A stretch of DNA of 49,374 bases from an uncultured bacterium. Lineage in GTDB: Bacteria; Verrucomicrobiota; Kiritimatiellia; CAIVKH01. Location of the stretch: positions 1 to 49,374 of the forward strand of contig CALGMT010000040.1 of NCBI GenBank assembly GCA_937958885.1, written 5' to 3'. This document shows, piece after piece, positions 16,194 through 23,972 of the stretch. A program made the translations under genes and the position numbers. The notes under the pieces were generated by a model. The model saw only the letters and a list, made by a program, of their open reading frames with translations. It was not told the DNA's origin and did no database searches. Numbering within the stretch: the first letter of the stretch is position 1; every line of letters begins with the position of its first letter.

Positions 16194-17657
16194 ATGAGCA
16201 CTACACAGCAAGCGGACATCGGCATCATCGGACTCGCCGTTATGGGCGAGAATCTCATCCTCAACATGGCCAACCACGGATTCACGGTGGCGGCCTACAA
16301 TCGGACCACGGCGAAGGTGGACGAATTCCTCGCCGGCCGCGCGAAGGGCAAAGCCATCGTCGGCGCGCACGCGCTGCAGGAATTTGTCGCCGCGCTCAAG
16401 CGCCCGCGCCGCGTGATGATGATGGTCAAGGCCGGCGCGCCTGTGGACGCGCTGATCGAGCAACTCGTGCCGCTGCTGGAGCCGGGCGACATCCTGATCG
16501 ATGGCGGCAACTCGCACTTCCCGGACACCGAGCGCCGCGTGAGGGCGGCAGAGGCGAAGGGCCTGCTCTACATCGGAACCGGCGTCAGCGGCGGCGAAGA
16601 AGGCGCGCTGCTCGGTCCCAGCATTATGCCCGGCGGCTCGAAGGCCGCGTGGCCGCACGTCAAACCGATCTTCCAGGCTATCGCCGCGAAGACCGACAAG
16701 GGCGAGCCGTGTTGCGACTGGGTCGGCGACGGCGGCGCAGGCCACTTCGTGAAGATGGTCCACAACGGCATCGAATACGGCGACATGCAGATGATCTGCG
16801 AGACGTATCACCTGATGAAAGCCGGACTCGGCATGACGAATCCCGAGATGCATGAGGTGTTCGCCGAGTGGAATCGCGGCGAACTCGACTCGTATCTGAT
16901 CGAAATCACCCGCGATATCCTCGCGCACCGGACGGAAGACGGCGCGTTCACGGTGGACACGATCCTCGACGCCGCCGGCCAGAAGGGCACCGGCAAGTGG
17001 ACCGTCAACGCGGCGCTCGATGCGGGCCAGCCGCTCACGCTGATCGGCGAAGCCGTGTTCGCGCGCTGCCTTTCCTCGCTAAAGGATGAGCGCGTCGCCG
17101 CATCATCGGTGTTGCCCGGTCCGTCGCCCGCGCCGCTCAAGGGGAATCGCGCCGCATGGATCAAGGCGTTGCAGCGCGCGCTGTACGCATCGAAGATCGT
17201 CTCCTACGCGCAGGGCTATCAACTCATGCGCGCCGCATCGAAAGAGTACAACTGGAACCTCAATTACGGCGGCATCGCGCTGATGTGGCGCGGGGGCTGC
17301 ATCATCCGGTCCGCGTTCCTCGGCGACATCAAGAAGGCGTTCAAGCGGAATCCCGACTTGGTGAATCTGCTGCTCGACCCGTTCTTCACCCGCGCCGCGC
17401 GCCGCGCGCAAAGCGGGTGGCGCAAGGTGGTCGCCGCCGCGGTCAAGATCGGCGTGCCGATGCCGGCGATTTCCAGCGCGCTGGCGTACTACGACGGCTA
17501 CCGCTGCGCGCGGCTGCCGGCCAATCTGTTGCAGGCCCAGCGCGATTACTTCGGCGCGCACACCTACGAACGGGTGGACAAGCCGCGCGGCGAGTTCTTC
17601 CACACCAACTGGACCGGCCGCGGCGGCTCCACGGCTTCGACCGCCTACGTCGTCTAA
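16194..17657 (+). CDS. gnd: 6-phosphogluconate dehydrogenase (decarboxylating)
   Basis: A 487-residue Gnd that oxidises 6-phosphogluconate to ribulose-5-phosphate and CO2 with NADP. The N-terminal nucleotide motif is GLAVMGENLILNMA; the active-site blocks GTGVSGGEEGALLGPSIMPGG and HFVKMVHNGIEYGDMQ include the catalytic Lys in KMVHNGIEY. The C-terminus FHTNWTGRGGSTASTAYVV is usual for the family. The ATG at 16194 aligns with family starts but has no clear Shine-Dalgarno; the frame upstream of it to 16041 overlaps the kinase and is not used. Its position as last gene of the hexuronate operon is unusual and suggests that 6-phosphogluconate is made from this pathway. Confidence 0.96.
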   Translation: MSTTQQADIGIIGLAVMGENLILNMANHGFTVAAYNRTTAKVDEFLAGRAKGKAIVGAHALQEFVAALKRPRRVMMMVKAGAPVDALIEQLVPLLEPGDILIDGGNSHFPDTERRVRAAEAKGLLYIGTGVSGGEEGALLGPSIMPGGSKAAWPHVKPIFQAIAAKTDKGEPCCDWVGDGGAGHFVKMVHNGIEYGDMQMICETYHLMKAGLGMTNPEMHEVFAEWNRGELDSYLIEITRDILAHRTEDGAFTVDTILDAAGQKGTGKWTVNAALDAGQPLTLIGEAVFARCLSSLKDERVAASSVLPGPSPAPLKGNRAAWIKALQRALYASKIVSYAQGYQLMRAASKEYNWNLNYGGIALMWRGGCIIRSAFLGDIKKAFKRNPDLVNLLLDPFFTRAARRAQSGWRKVVAAAVKIGVPMPAISSALAYYDGYRCARLPANLLQAQRDYFGAHTYERVDKPRGEFFHTNWTGRGGSTASTAYVV

Positions 17658-17690
17658 AAAATAGCCGCGTGCAAAACGAGCGCCGCGGGG

Positions 17691-17696
17691 TATTAT
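17691..17696 (+). promoter_or_regulatory. Minus-10 element TATTAT before a GTG start
   Basis: TATTAT ends 6 nt before the GTG at 17703, so transcription would start on the start codon. No Shine-Dalgarno and no good -35 hexamer are seen. This fits a leaderless transcript. Confidence 0.35.
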
Positions 17697-17702
17697 CATT
17701 GT

Positions 17703-19244
17703 GTGAAGATTGATTCACGCCTCGGTTTGCTGATCGCGCTTTTTGCGGCGGCGCACACTGCCGCGGCCGATGCGCCGGCGAATGTGTGGATTCAAAACAC
17801 GCCCGCCTATAATTGGCACTACGGCTGTTATGGCGGCGCCTCCGGCATGCTGTTCGCATATTGGGATCGCAACGGCTTTTCGAACATCTACACCGGACCC
17901 ACCGCCGGTGGCGTCGCTCCGCTGGTATCTTCCGGCGCCGATGCCGGCATTATTTCGCTTTGGGCAAGTAAGGCCGGCGTAGATGGGCGGCCCACTAATT
18001 CCTACGGCCATGTGGACGATTACTACGCCACGTACAAAAGCACCGCGCCGGATCCGTGGATCTCGCGCGGCGTCGAACATGAGCCTGATTGCATCGGCGA
18101 TTTTATTGGAATGAGCCAGGACAAGTGGACCAACCTGAACAACGAGTGCCGCGGCAATCGGGATGCGTGGGCCTTCAATTTTTTCGAAACCGGCGGGGTG
18201 CGCCACGTCAATTTCCAGCCAATGGACGGCGCTGGACAACCTATACCGGACATCCAGTCCGGCTATCGCGCCTTCGCGAACTGGCGCGGATACGATGCCG
18301 ATAGTTTCTCGCAACTGCTCGACATCTGGCCCGATACGCCCGCCGGATCGGGGTTTTCATTCGAGGACCTGCGTCGTGAAATCGATGCCGGGCGTCCGTT
18401 CATTCTGCACCTCCAGCAACTCGCTTACGTCGCTGGAGACGGCTACAACCCCGACATCCACGCGGTAATGGCCGTCGGCTATGAGATCACCGCCGCCGGC
18501 GCGCGCAATGTGCGCGTGCGCTTCGGTTGGTCGGCCAACGTGAACGATTTTACCGTCAAGGCCTGGTCTAACATTGTCTATCTCAACGGCGATCCGCCGG
18601 CCTCGCCCCCGCTCTATCCACGCGGGGCGATTGGACTTAATTTCAAAACCGTCGTCACGAACGCGCTCCTGAGCGACACTGGCGGATCATTCGAGTGGTT
18701 GGGTCCGAGCGGCGTCGTTTCGGACTCGGTGGCAAAAATTTCATGGAATGCCGTTTGGCACGTCGTCGAAGCCGCGCCCGCGCCGGATGAACGCTATGTC
18801 CCCATCTCCACCGCTGCGCCGGGCCGCCGCGTCGATTTCACACTACCGACAAATGACACGCCGATGCAGGTTTATCGCCTGCGGCGGCTCGAGCCGGTTT
18901 ATACGCGGGACGCGGCGCTGCGCGCGGCTTTATTTTCCGCGATTCCCTTCAAATGGGGCGCGACAAACCTGCTCTACGATCTCGACGTGGAATCCATCTC
19001 CAGCCTCGTCGCACCCGAGACAGGAATCACGAATTTGTGGGGGCTCCAGCACGCGACCGCCCTGACGAATCTTGTCGTGTACACCAACGCCATTACCGAT
19101 CTTGCGCCGTTGCTGGCGTGCCAGACCGCAGGCGGACTGACGAGCGGCTCGTATGTGGACGTGCGCGGCAATCCACTGTCCGGCCATGCCGTATCCAACC
19201 AAATCCCCGCGTTGATGGCCGCGGGCATCACCGTCGATTATTGA
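17703..19244 (+). CDS. Secreted C39-like (papain-fold) cysteine peptidase-like protein with C-terminal LRR-like segment
   Basis: A 513-residue secreted protein. A signal peptide (LGLLIALFAAAHTAAADA) leads into NVWIQNTPAYNWHYGCYGGASG. This matches the Gln-before-Cys entry of C39-type peptidases, although the usual CGPT is CYGG here. The candidate His is in DIHAVMAVGYE, followed by RFGWSANVNDF, where an Asp/Asn is expected. A beta-rich middle region follows, and residues about 430-513 resemble one or two leucine-rich repeats (LWGLQHATALTNLVVYTNAITDLAPL). Target and activity are unknown; it could also be a catalytically altered binding protein. It starts with GTG directly behind a TATTAT hexamer and stands alone between gnd and a convergent lipoprotein gene. 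Confidence 0.65.
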   Translation: MKIDSRLGLLIALFAAAHTAAADAPANVWIQNTPAYNWHYGCYGGASGMLFAYWDRNGFSNIYTGPTAGGVAPLVSSGADAGIISLWASKAGVDGRPTNSYGHVDDYYATYKSTAPDPWISRGVEHEPDCIGDFIGMSQDKWTNLNNECRGNRDAWAFNFFETGGVRHVNFQPMDGAGQPIPDIQSGYRAFANWRGYDADSFSQLLDIWPDTPAGSGFSFEDLRREIDAGRPFILHLQQLAYVAGDGYNPDIHAVMAVGYEITAAGARNVRVRFGWSANVNDFTVKAWSNIVYLNGDPPASPPLYPRGAIGLNFKTVVTNALLSDTGGSFEWLGPSGVVSDSVAKISWNAVWHVVEAAPAPDERYVPISTAAPGRRVDFTLPTNDTPMQVYRLRRLEPVYTRDAALRAALFSAIPFKWGATNLLYDLDVESISSLVAPETGITNLWGLQHATALTNLVVYTNAITDLAPLLACQTAGGLTSGSYVDVRGNPLSGHAVSNQIPALMAAGITVDY

Positions 19245-19275
19245 TGCGCATCCCCGCGATGCGCGAAGACAAAGC

Positions 19276-19953
19276 TCACTTCCGCGAACGAGGCCAGTAG
19301 GCCGCGGCATCGTCCGCGCCGCGGAGCACACGTCCGTCGGGATAGCCCGCCTGCTCGATCACCGCCGCGACAATTCGGCCCTGCTCGAAGGCCGCGCGCC
19401 ACTGCTTAGCCTCGGGCACGACGCTGAAATCTGGCAGGTAAAGCGCAAGCGCAGGCGCGCGGGCGTTGGTCCATATCGCGGAAGCGGCGACCTTCTCGGG
19501 CACGCCGACGACGCTGATAAAAAGACGCGCCTCGGGATGCTCGACAACCAGCCGGTCGAATGCGTCGGGGGTCATCAAAAGCGACAAGGGCGTGCGCGTC
19601 GATTTGCCCAACAACAATCGCTCCGGCTGCTCCCATGCGCCGTCGCGGAGCGCAGGAAATACGACCTCTTCCTCTCGAATCGGTCGCCGCAACCCGGCAG
19701 ACAATCCCCGCAACACGGCGCGATGATACTCGACGGCGTCGGGCGGAACGCCGGCTTTGTTGATGAAGGGGTTGGCGATAATCCGAAGAGGCGCGCGCGC
19801 GAGGTCCTCAGGCAGCGCCTCCGCGAGCGCACGGGCCATCCGCTCGCGCGCGTGGAGATCGCGCGCCAATGGGTCTCGGCCGCATCCGAGGCACGCCACA
19901 GCGGCGATCAGCGCGAGCGCGCTAAAAATAACCCGGCGACTGGTCTTCATCAT
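19276..19953 (-). CDS. Predicted lipoprotein of unknown function
   Basis: A 225-residue protein with a lipoprotein signal peptide (VIFSALALIAAVACLGCG, two Cys at possible lipobox sites). No family is recognised. The middle part (EEVVFPALRDGAWEQPERLLL, LFISVVGVPEKVAASAIW) looks like an alpha/beta globular domain. The start overlaps the 3' end of the pseudopilin gene by about 30 nt, so the two are probably co-transcribed and translationally coupled. Upstream in-frame starts are only a TTG and a second ATG. It may act with the pseudopilin at the cell surface; this is inferred from position only. Confidence 0.65.
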   Translation of the reverse strand: MMKTSRRVIFSALALIAAVACLGCGRDPLARDLHARERMARALAEALPEDLARAPLRIIANPFINKAGVPPDAVEYHRAVLRGLSAGLRRPIREEEVVFPALRDGAWEQPERLLLGKSTRTPLSLLMTPDAFDRLVVEHPEARLFISVVGVPEKVAASAIWTNARAPALALYLPDFSVVPEAKQWRAAFEQGRIVAAVIEQAGYPDGRVLRGADDAAAYWPRSRK

Positions 19954-20596
19954 ATAGCGCTTCAATGCCGAGCGATTCGAGCCGGGCGCGGCTCATGGTT
20001 TCCGCATGGCCGTCCCAGAATCCTCCATTCGCCGCGCCGCCGTGCCGCGCGTGCACTTCGCCCTCCATGCTCACATTGAACCCCTTGTACTGCCGCGCGC
20101 GAAGGCCTCCGCGGCCGCGGCTGGTGGTGTCCGCGATCAGCAGGAAATCCGACGGCCGCTCCACCGCATCCGGGCGCAGCCAGAACGTGTTGTCCGGCGG
20201 CGCGTAGAGGTAGGCCTCGGGCGGATCTTCCCGAATGCCGTACGTGGTCAGCCACCGAAAATTCGAATCGAAGCGGCGCGGGGCATAGAACGGACACAAC
20301 ACCACGTTTGTGTTGCGGTTCAGGTAGCTATCGACAATCACGGACGCCCATGACGTGTCCACGCCGTCGGCGTAGCCGTACAGATAGACGAGATCGCGAT
20401 CGAACGAGGATTGCTTCACCGCGGTGATGCACTGGCGGATATTGTTCAGGCAGGCCGTCGCCCGCCCGCGATTCAATCCGTCGCGGATCGTCGGTTGAAG
20501 CAGGGCGGCCAACATCGCGATGATCGCGACCACGACGAGCAATTCGATCAGCGTGAACCCCGCGGGCGCGCGCGAAAATGTGCTCATACGCGACAT
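19922..20596 (-). CDS. Type II secretion-like pseudopilin (prepilin-type N-terminal cleavage/methylation)
   Basis: A 224-residue protein with a textbook class III signal: a short basic leader, then the G|FTLIELLVVVAIIAMLAALL helix that a prepilin peptidase would cut before Phe. The C-terminal domain carries TTYGIREDPPEAY and RHGGAANGGFWDGHAET, the H...DGH tail common in the very abundant pseudopilins of PVC-group bacteria. It is probably an extracellular pilus-like or secretion subunit. ATG at 20596 has no Shine-Dalgarno but has TACGTT 7 nt upstream; ATG 20587 is an alternative. Its start codon is only 23 nt from the divergent MBOAT start codon. Confidence 0.9.
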   Translation of the reverse strand: MSRMSTFSRAPAGFTLIELLVVVAIIAMLAALLQPTIRDGLNRGRATACLNNIRQCITAVKQSSFDRDLVYLYGYADGVDTSWASVIVDSYLNRNTNVVLCPFYAPRRFDSNFRWLTTYGIREDPPEAYLYAPPDNTFWLRPDAVERPSDFLLIADTTSRGRGGLRARQYKGFNVSMEGEVHARHGGAANGGFWDGHAETMSRARLESLGIEALYDEDQSPGYF

Positions 20597-20603
20597 AAAG
20601 ATT

Positions 20604-20613
20604 AACGTACACT
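20604..20613. promoter_or_regulatory. Overlapping divergent minus-10 elements
   Basis: TACACT on the plus strand (20608-20613) ends 6 nt before the GTG of the MBOAT gene. TACGTT on the minus strand (plus 20604-20609) ends 7 nt before the ATG of the pseudopilin gene. The hexamers overlap by two bases, and the -35 positions would lie inside the opposite coding regions. Good -35 hexamers are not seen. Confidence 0.35.
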
Positions 20614-20619
20614 GCCGGT

Positions 20620-21981
20620 GTGCTTTTCCACGATGGTTCATTTTGGCTGTTTTTTGCTGCATTTGCGGCCGCCTATGTATTGTGCAGAAGCAGTATTCGT
20701 GCCCGAAACCTGCTGATCGTGGGCGGAAGTTATCTGTTTTATGCCGCATGGGATTGGCGATTTTTGGGGCTGATTGTCTTTTCCACGCTGCTGGATTACG
20801 CGGCGGGCCTCGGCATCGCGGCGGCGCATTCGCAAAACCGGCGGCGCGCATGGATGCTGGCGAGCGTCGTCGGCAATCTGGGGGTGTTGGGGTTTTTCAA
20901 ATATTGGAATTTCTTTCAGGAAAATGCCGCCGTTCTGCTGAACGCCATCGGCCTCGCGCCGTCCAGTTTCACGTTGACCGTGCTGCTGCCGGTCGGGATC
21001 TCGTTCTACACGTTTCAAACCATGAGCTACACGCTCGACGTGTATGCGCGCAGGATGGACCCGACGCGGGACTTGGCGGCGTTCGCCGCTTACGTCGCGT
21101 TTTTTCCCCAACTGGTCGCCGGTCCCATCGAGCGCGCGCGGCATCTGCTTCCGCAATTTCAGACCCCGCGCCGCATCACGGCCGACGCGCTGCAACGCGG
21201 TGTGGATTTGATCGCGTGGGGGCTGTTCAAGAAGGTCGTCGTCGCCGACCAACTCGCTCCATTCGTCGATGCCGCATTCGGAGTTGAACGCGCGCACATT
21301 GCGCTGACCGCGGCGGCAACCGTGGCGTTCGGCTTCCAAATTTATGCCGACTTTTCGGGCTATTCCGACATCGCGCGGGGCCTCGCCCGCGTGTTGGGAT
21401 TCGAATTGATGGTCAACTTCAATCGCCCGTACATCGCGAAGAGTCTTCGCGAGTTCTGGCGCCGCTGGCACATCAGCCTTTCGACCTGGCTCCGCGATTA
21501 TCTCTACATTCCGCTTGGCGGCGGCCGGGCGACGCCTCCAAAGACGCTTCGCAATCTGCTGATCACGATGGCGCTGGGCGGACTGTGGCACGGCGCCGCG
21601 TGGCATTTTGCGCTGTGGGGCGTCTGGCACGGCATCGGCCTCGCCTTGGAACGTATGCTCCCGCGCGTCGCATCGCGGTGGACCGCGTGGAGCTGGGTGT
21701 TCGTCGGCTGGTTTCTCTTCCGCGTGCCGGCGCTCGAACGCATGCCCTCGCTTCTCGCGCACACCGGCGCGGCATGGCCGGTGTGGGCTGTCGAGATGCT
21801 GATTCCCTCGGGATGCCTGATTGCGGCGCTGCTCATGTTGGAACGCCGTCTGCCTGCCGACGGCGGAGAATCGCCGGCGCAGGGATTTCGACGGCCGGCG
21901 TGGGTGAGCGGATGTTTGTTGGTCGCCGTCCTTGCCTGCGCAAGGGAACATGCGCCCGCGTTTATCTACTTTCAGTTTTGA
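20620..21981 (+). CDS. AlgI-type MBOAT O-acyltransferase
   Basis: A 453-residue multispanning membrane acyltransferase of the MBOAT family (AlgI/DltB/PatA type) that transfers acyl groups across the inner membrane to a polysaccharide or wall polymer. Family landmarks are [22 protein letters not shown]-like, [35 protein letters not shown]-like, [35 protein letters not shown] and the catalytic His in [18 protein letters not shown]. The GTG start at 20620 has no Shine-Dalgarno. The stop is 1 nt from the next ATG (TGATATG), so the SGNH protein is coupled. Together they form a typical O-acetylation pair. Confidence 0.93.
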   Translation: [453 protein letters not shown]

Positions 21982-21982
21982 T

Positions 21983-22972
21983 ATGCAGAACGAATCCAAC
22001 AACCCTGCCGCGCTCCGGATCGACTTTGCCCCGCGCGACGCGCTTCGGGCTGTGGGCGCGCGCCTGCTGGCGCTTCCTGTCGCGATACTCGCGCTCGGGA
22101 TATTGGCGGCGTTGGATTGGCTTCCGGCGCCGCGCGCGCTGGAGAACATGGAAGAAGCGGTGCTCACCGCAAAGGCCGAGCTGGCGCGCAGCGATCGCCC
22201 CTCTTCGTGGCTGGCGATCGGCGACTCGGCCTGCATGATGAATTTCGATCCCCGTGCGCTGACCGATTCGGACGGCGCATCGGCGCTCAATCTCGGCACG
22301 TGGCGACAGTTGAGTTTCGACGCGTATGCCGAATTCGTGCGCGCGCGCGACGCGGTCGGGCGAACGCCAAAGAAAATATTGCTTATCCTGCACCCTTCCA
22401 CGTTGCGGCGATCCGACTCGGATGGGCATGCGCTCGACTTGTTGAATGCGCTCCTGCATGACGCGCCGCGCCCGCGCAAGCGTTTTGGGTCCTTTGCGAT
22501 TCGCGCAGCGGATACTGCGCGCGATCGAATCCTCAATCGCGTGTTCGCGCGCCCGATCCCCGCGGCCTTCGCCGCGCAGCACGGCCACGCGGGCCGGCTC
22601 GCGCGCGACCTGGTCGAAGCGGACGGTTTTCTATCCGCTCCCGATTCGATTGCGTCTCGCATGGAGGGACGTCCCGACTACTATCTGGCCCCGGGCGCCT
22701 CCGAGCGCATCGCGGCATTTCGAGCGGCAACAGGAGACGCGGAATTGTTTATCGCGCTTTCTCCGACGCCGCGCGCGTTGGCGCTGCGCGACACGGAGGA
22801 ACGAGTCGCGCGGTTGAGCGCCGAGTTGGCGGAGAAGCTGAGCCCCGCCCGCGCACTGGCGCTGCCTGCGCTCTGGGATGACCGCGATTTTTACGACACC
22901 GTTCACCTGCGCCCTGCCGGCCGCATGCGCTGGCAACAACGGGTCGTCGACGCGCTCAATAACGCTCCCTAA
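21983..22972 (+). CDS. Membrane-anchored SGNH-like partner of the MBOAT acyltransferase (AlgJ/AlgX/DltD-like)
   Basis: A 329-residue protein with one N-terminal membrane helix (LLALPVAILALGILAALDWL) and a periplasmic domain. Block I of the SGNH hydrolases is IGDSACMMNFDP with the nucleophile Ser, and block V is DTVHLRPAGRMRWQQ with Asp and His. Proteins of this design take the acyl group brought across by MBOAT and place it on the target polymer. Overall similarity to named families is low. The start ATG at 21983 follows the MBOAT stop directly and has no Shine-Dalgarno, so re-initiation is likely. Target polymer unknown. Confidence 0.75.
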   Translation: MQNESNNPAALRIDFAPRDALRAVGARLLALPVAILALGILAALDWLPAPRALENMEEAVLTAKAELARSDRPSSWLAIGDSACMMNFDPRALTDSDGASALNLGTWRQLSFDAYAEFVRARDAVGRTPKKILLILHPSTLRRSDSDGHALDLLNALLHDAPRPRKRFGSFAIRAADTARDRILNRVFARPIPAAFAAQHGHAGRLARDLVEADGFLSAPDSIASRMEGRPDYYLAPGASERIAAFRAATGDAELFIALSPTPRALALRDTEERVARLSAELAEKLSPARALALPALWDDRDFYDTVHLRPAGRMRWQQRVVDALNNAP

Positions 22973-22984
22973 CTCAAATTATTC

Positions 22985-23044
22985 ACGAAGGGGCATGAAA
23001 TAGTTGGAAAATAGTATTGGGAAACCAATGTAAAATGCCTTCGT
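22985..23044. repeat. Nested hairpin element downstream of the acyltransferase pair
   Basis: ATTGG-GAAA-CCAAT (23016-23029) is a perfect hairpin with a GAAA tetraloop. An outer imperfect stem pairs ACGAAGGGGCAT (22985-22996) with ATGCCTTCGT (23035-23044), and T-rich sequence follows. It could act as a terminator for the MBOAT operon or be a small mobile-element remnant. Confidence 0.4.
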
Positions 23045-23142
23045 TTATATGGTTACACAAAACGGCATGCGAGGTTTTCCAATGACTGACACTTCTACAG
23101 ACTGTCTGCTTTTTCCAGCACAGGCCTCTTCACGTCCGTTTT

Positions 23143-23277
23143 TCAGACCAGCGCCTCTGAAGTAATGGCGGACTCCTCCTGCTCAAGGCGCGCGACCGCA
23201 AGCTGAACCTCTGCGCCCGTTTGGCCGCCGCCATCCCGGATCGCCGACAGGCTTTTATTGATTGTTGCCCAAATCAT
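23143..23277 (-). CDS. Small ORF (44 aa) starting at the edge of a dispersed repeat
   Basis: ATG at 23277 opens a 44-codon frame beginning MIWATINKSL with a charged, Glu/Gln-rich helix-like remainder that ends ESAITSEALV. Its codon third positions are GC-rich like those of the real genes. The ATG and first codons belong to the border of the dispersed repeat at 23262-23428; the second repeat copy also ends in ATGATTTGG. No family is recognised and the Shine-Dalgarno is weak. It may be a small protein, a gene remnant or chance. Confidence 0.3.
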   Translation of the reverse strand: MIWATINKSLSAIRDGGGQTGAEVQLAVARLEQEESAITSEALV

Positions 23278-23428
23278 GGCTCAAAAACACCTCGCTCTTC
23301 GGGCGCCTTATTGCGGATTTACCCACCCCGCCCTTCGGGCGCCCCTCCGGAGGAGGGAACTACTCTTAGGACCCCTCCTGGGAGGCGGCCGCGAAACGGG
23401 TGGTGGGTGTTTTACCCGGACCAAATCG
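23262..23428 (-). repeat. Dispersed intergenic repeat, copy A
   Basis: This stretch of about 165 bp is the inverted counterpart of 41397-41557. Shared blocks on the minus strand include TTTGGTCC, CTCCCAGGAGGGG, CCCTCCTCCGGAGGGG, GCCCGAAGGGCGGGGTGGGT, ATCCGCAA and ATGATTTGG. It contains internal GC-rich palindromes and no convincing gene. Any frame across it reads RRGARRAGW-type peptides, which are products of the repeat and not protein evidence. Confidence 0.75.
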
Positions 23429-23948
23429 CTACTAAATGAACAAATAAAGAAAACATTTACTGTTAGCCCGTAGGGGCAACCGCTCAACCTTTGACAACTC
23501 CGCAACGGCGCGCCGGTGAAGGCTCTGGGTATGTATCGATAGCGGAAATGACTTTTTCCACAGCAGACACAAAAGGCCGTCTTGTAGTCTTTGGAGCGGG
23601 ATAAATCCGATGCGCTAGTCGAAAACGACCTCAAGGCGTCCGGCGATGGCGTAGAACACCGCGAAGCGCGCATACCGACAATGGTCGTCATCGTAGCGGA
23701 GACGGCGGAGATCCTCGCGCAGGCGGTCGAGGGCCCCGTCACTTCAACGGATTCGGCCACTGCCATCCAACTCCACGAGGACTGCAAAGTCATCGTGGAC
23801 GAAAAGGCGGCGGCTCCGCTCAAGGGCAGCGACTACTTCCGATGGATTTTCGCCAACGAACCCGATTGGCTCGAAGCCCGCCGCCGGCTGAGGCTGTCGT
23901 GATCGCTCCGTGACAGGCATCGAATCCGCGCTTCATTGACACCCCGCC
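23429..23948. other. Long gap with no confident gene; possible decayed coding sequence
   Basis: No intact gene can be supported. On the minus strand two short in-frame stretches read like coding remnants: one encoding ALDRLREDLRRLRYDDDHCRY just before a stop at 23615-23617, and one encoding LFVHDDFAVLVELDGSGRIR upstream of it in another frame. A further stretch (plus 23540-23600) reads FCVCCGKSHFRYRY. Together they may be a frameshifted gene. The plus-strand frame 23591-23902 is weaker. Confidence 0.35.
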
Positions 23949-23965
23949 TTGTGGAGGGATATAGA
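23936..23965 (+). promoter_or_regulatory. Candidate promoter of eda-kinase operon
   Basis: TTGACA (23936-23941), an 18-nt spacer and TATAGA (23960-23965). The predicted transcription start would fall almost on the eda ATG at 23973, yet a Shine-Dalgarno GAGG overlaps the -10, so the real promoter could lie further upstream. Confidence 0.35.
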
Positions 23966-23972
23966 GGCAACG

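Noticed and set aside
20638-22662. 674-codon frame on the minus strand
   Set aside because: It is a shadow of the MBOAT and SGNH genes in GC-rich DNA; no family features.
23308-23823. 171-codon minus-strand frame through repeat copy A
   Set aside because: Its RRGARRAGW-type end comes from the dispersed repeat and it mixes unrelated frames; not a supported gene.
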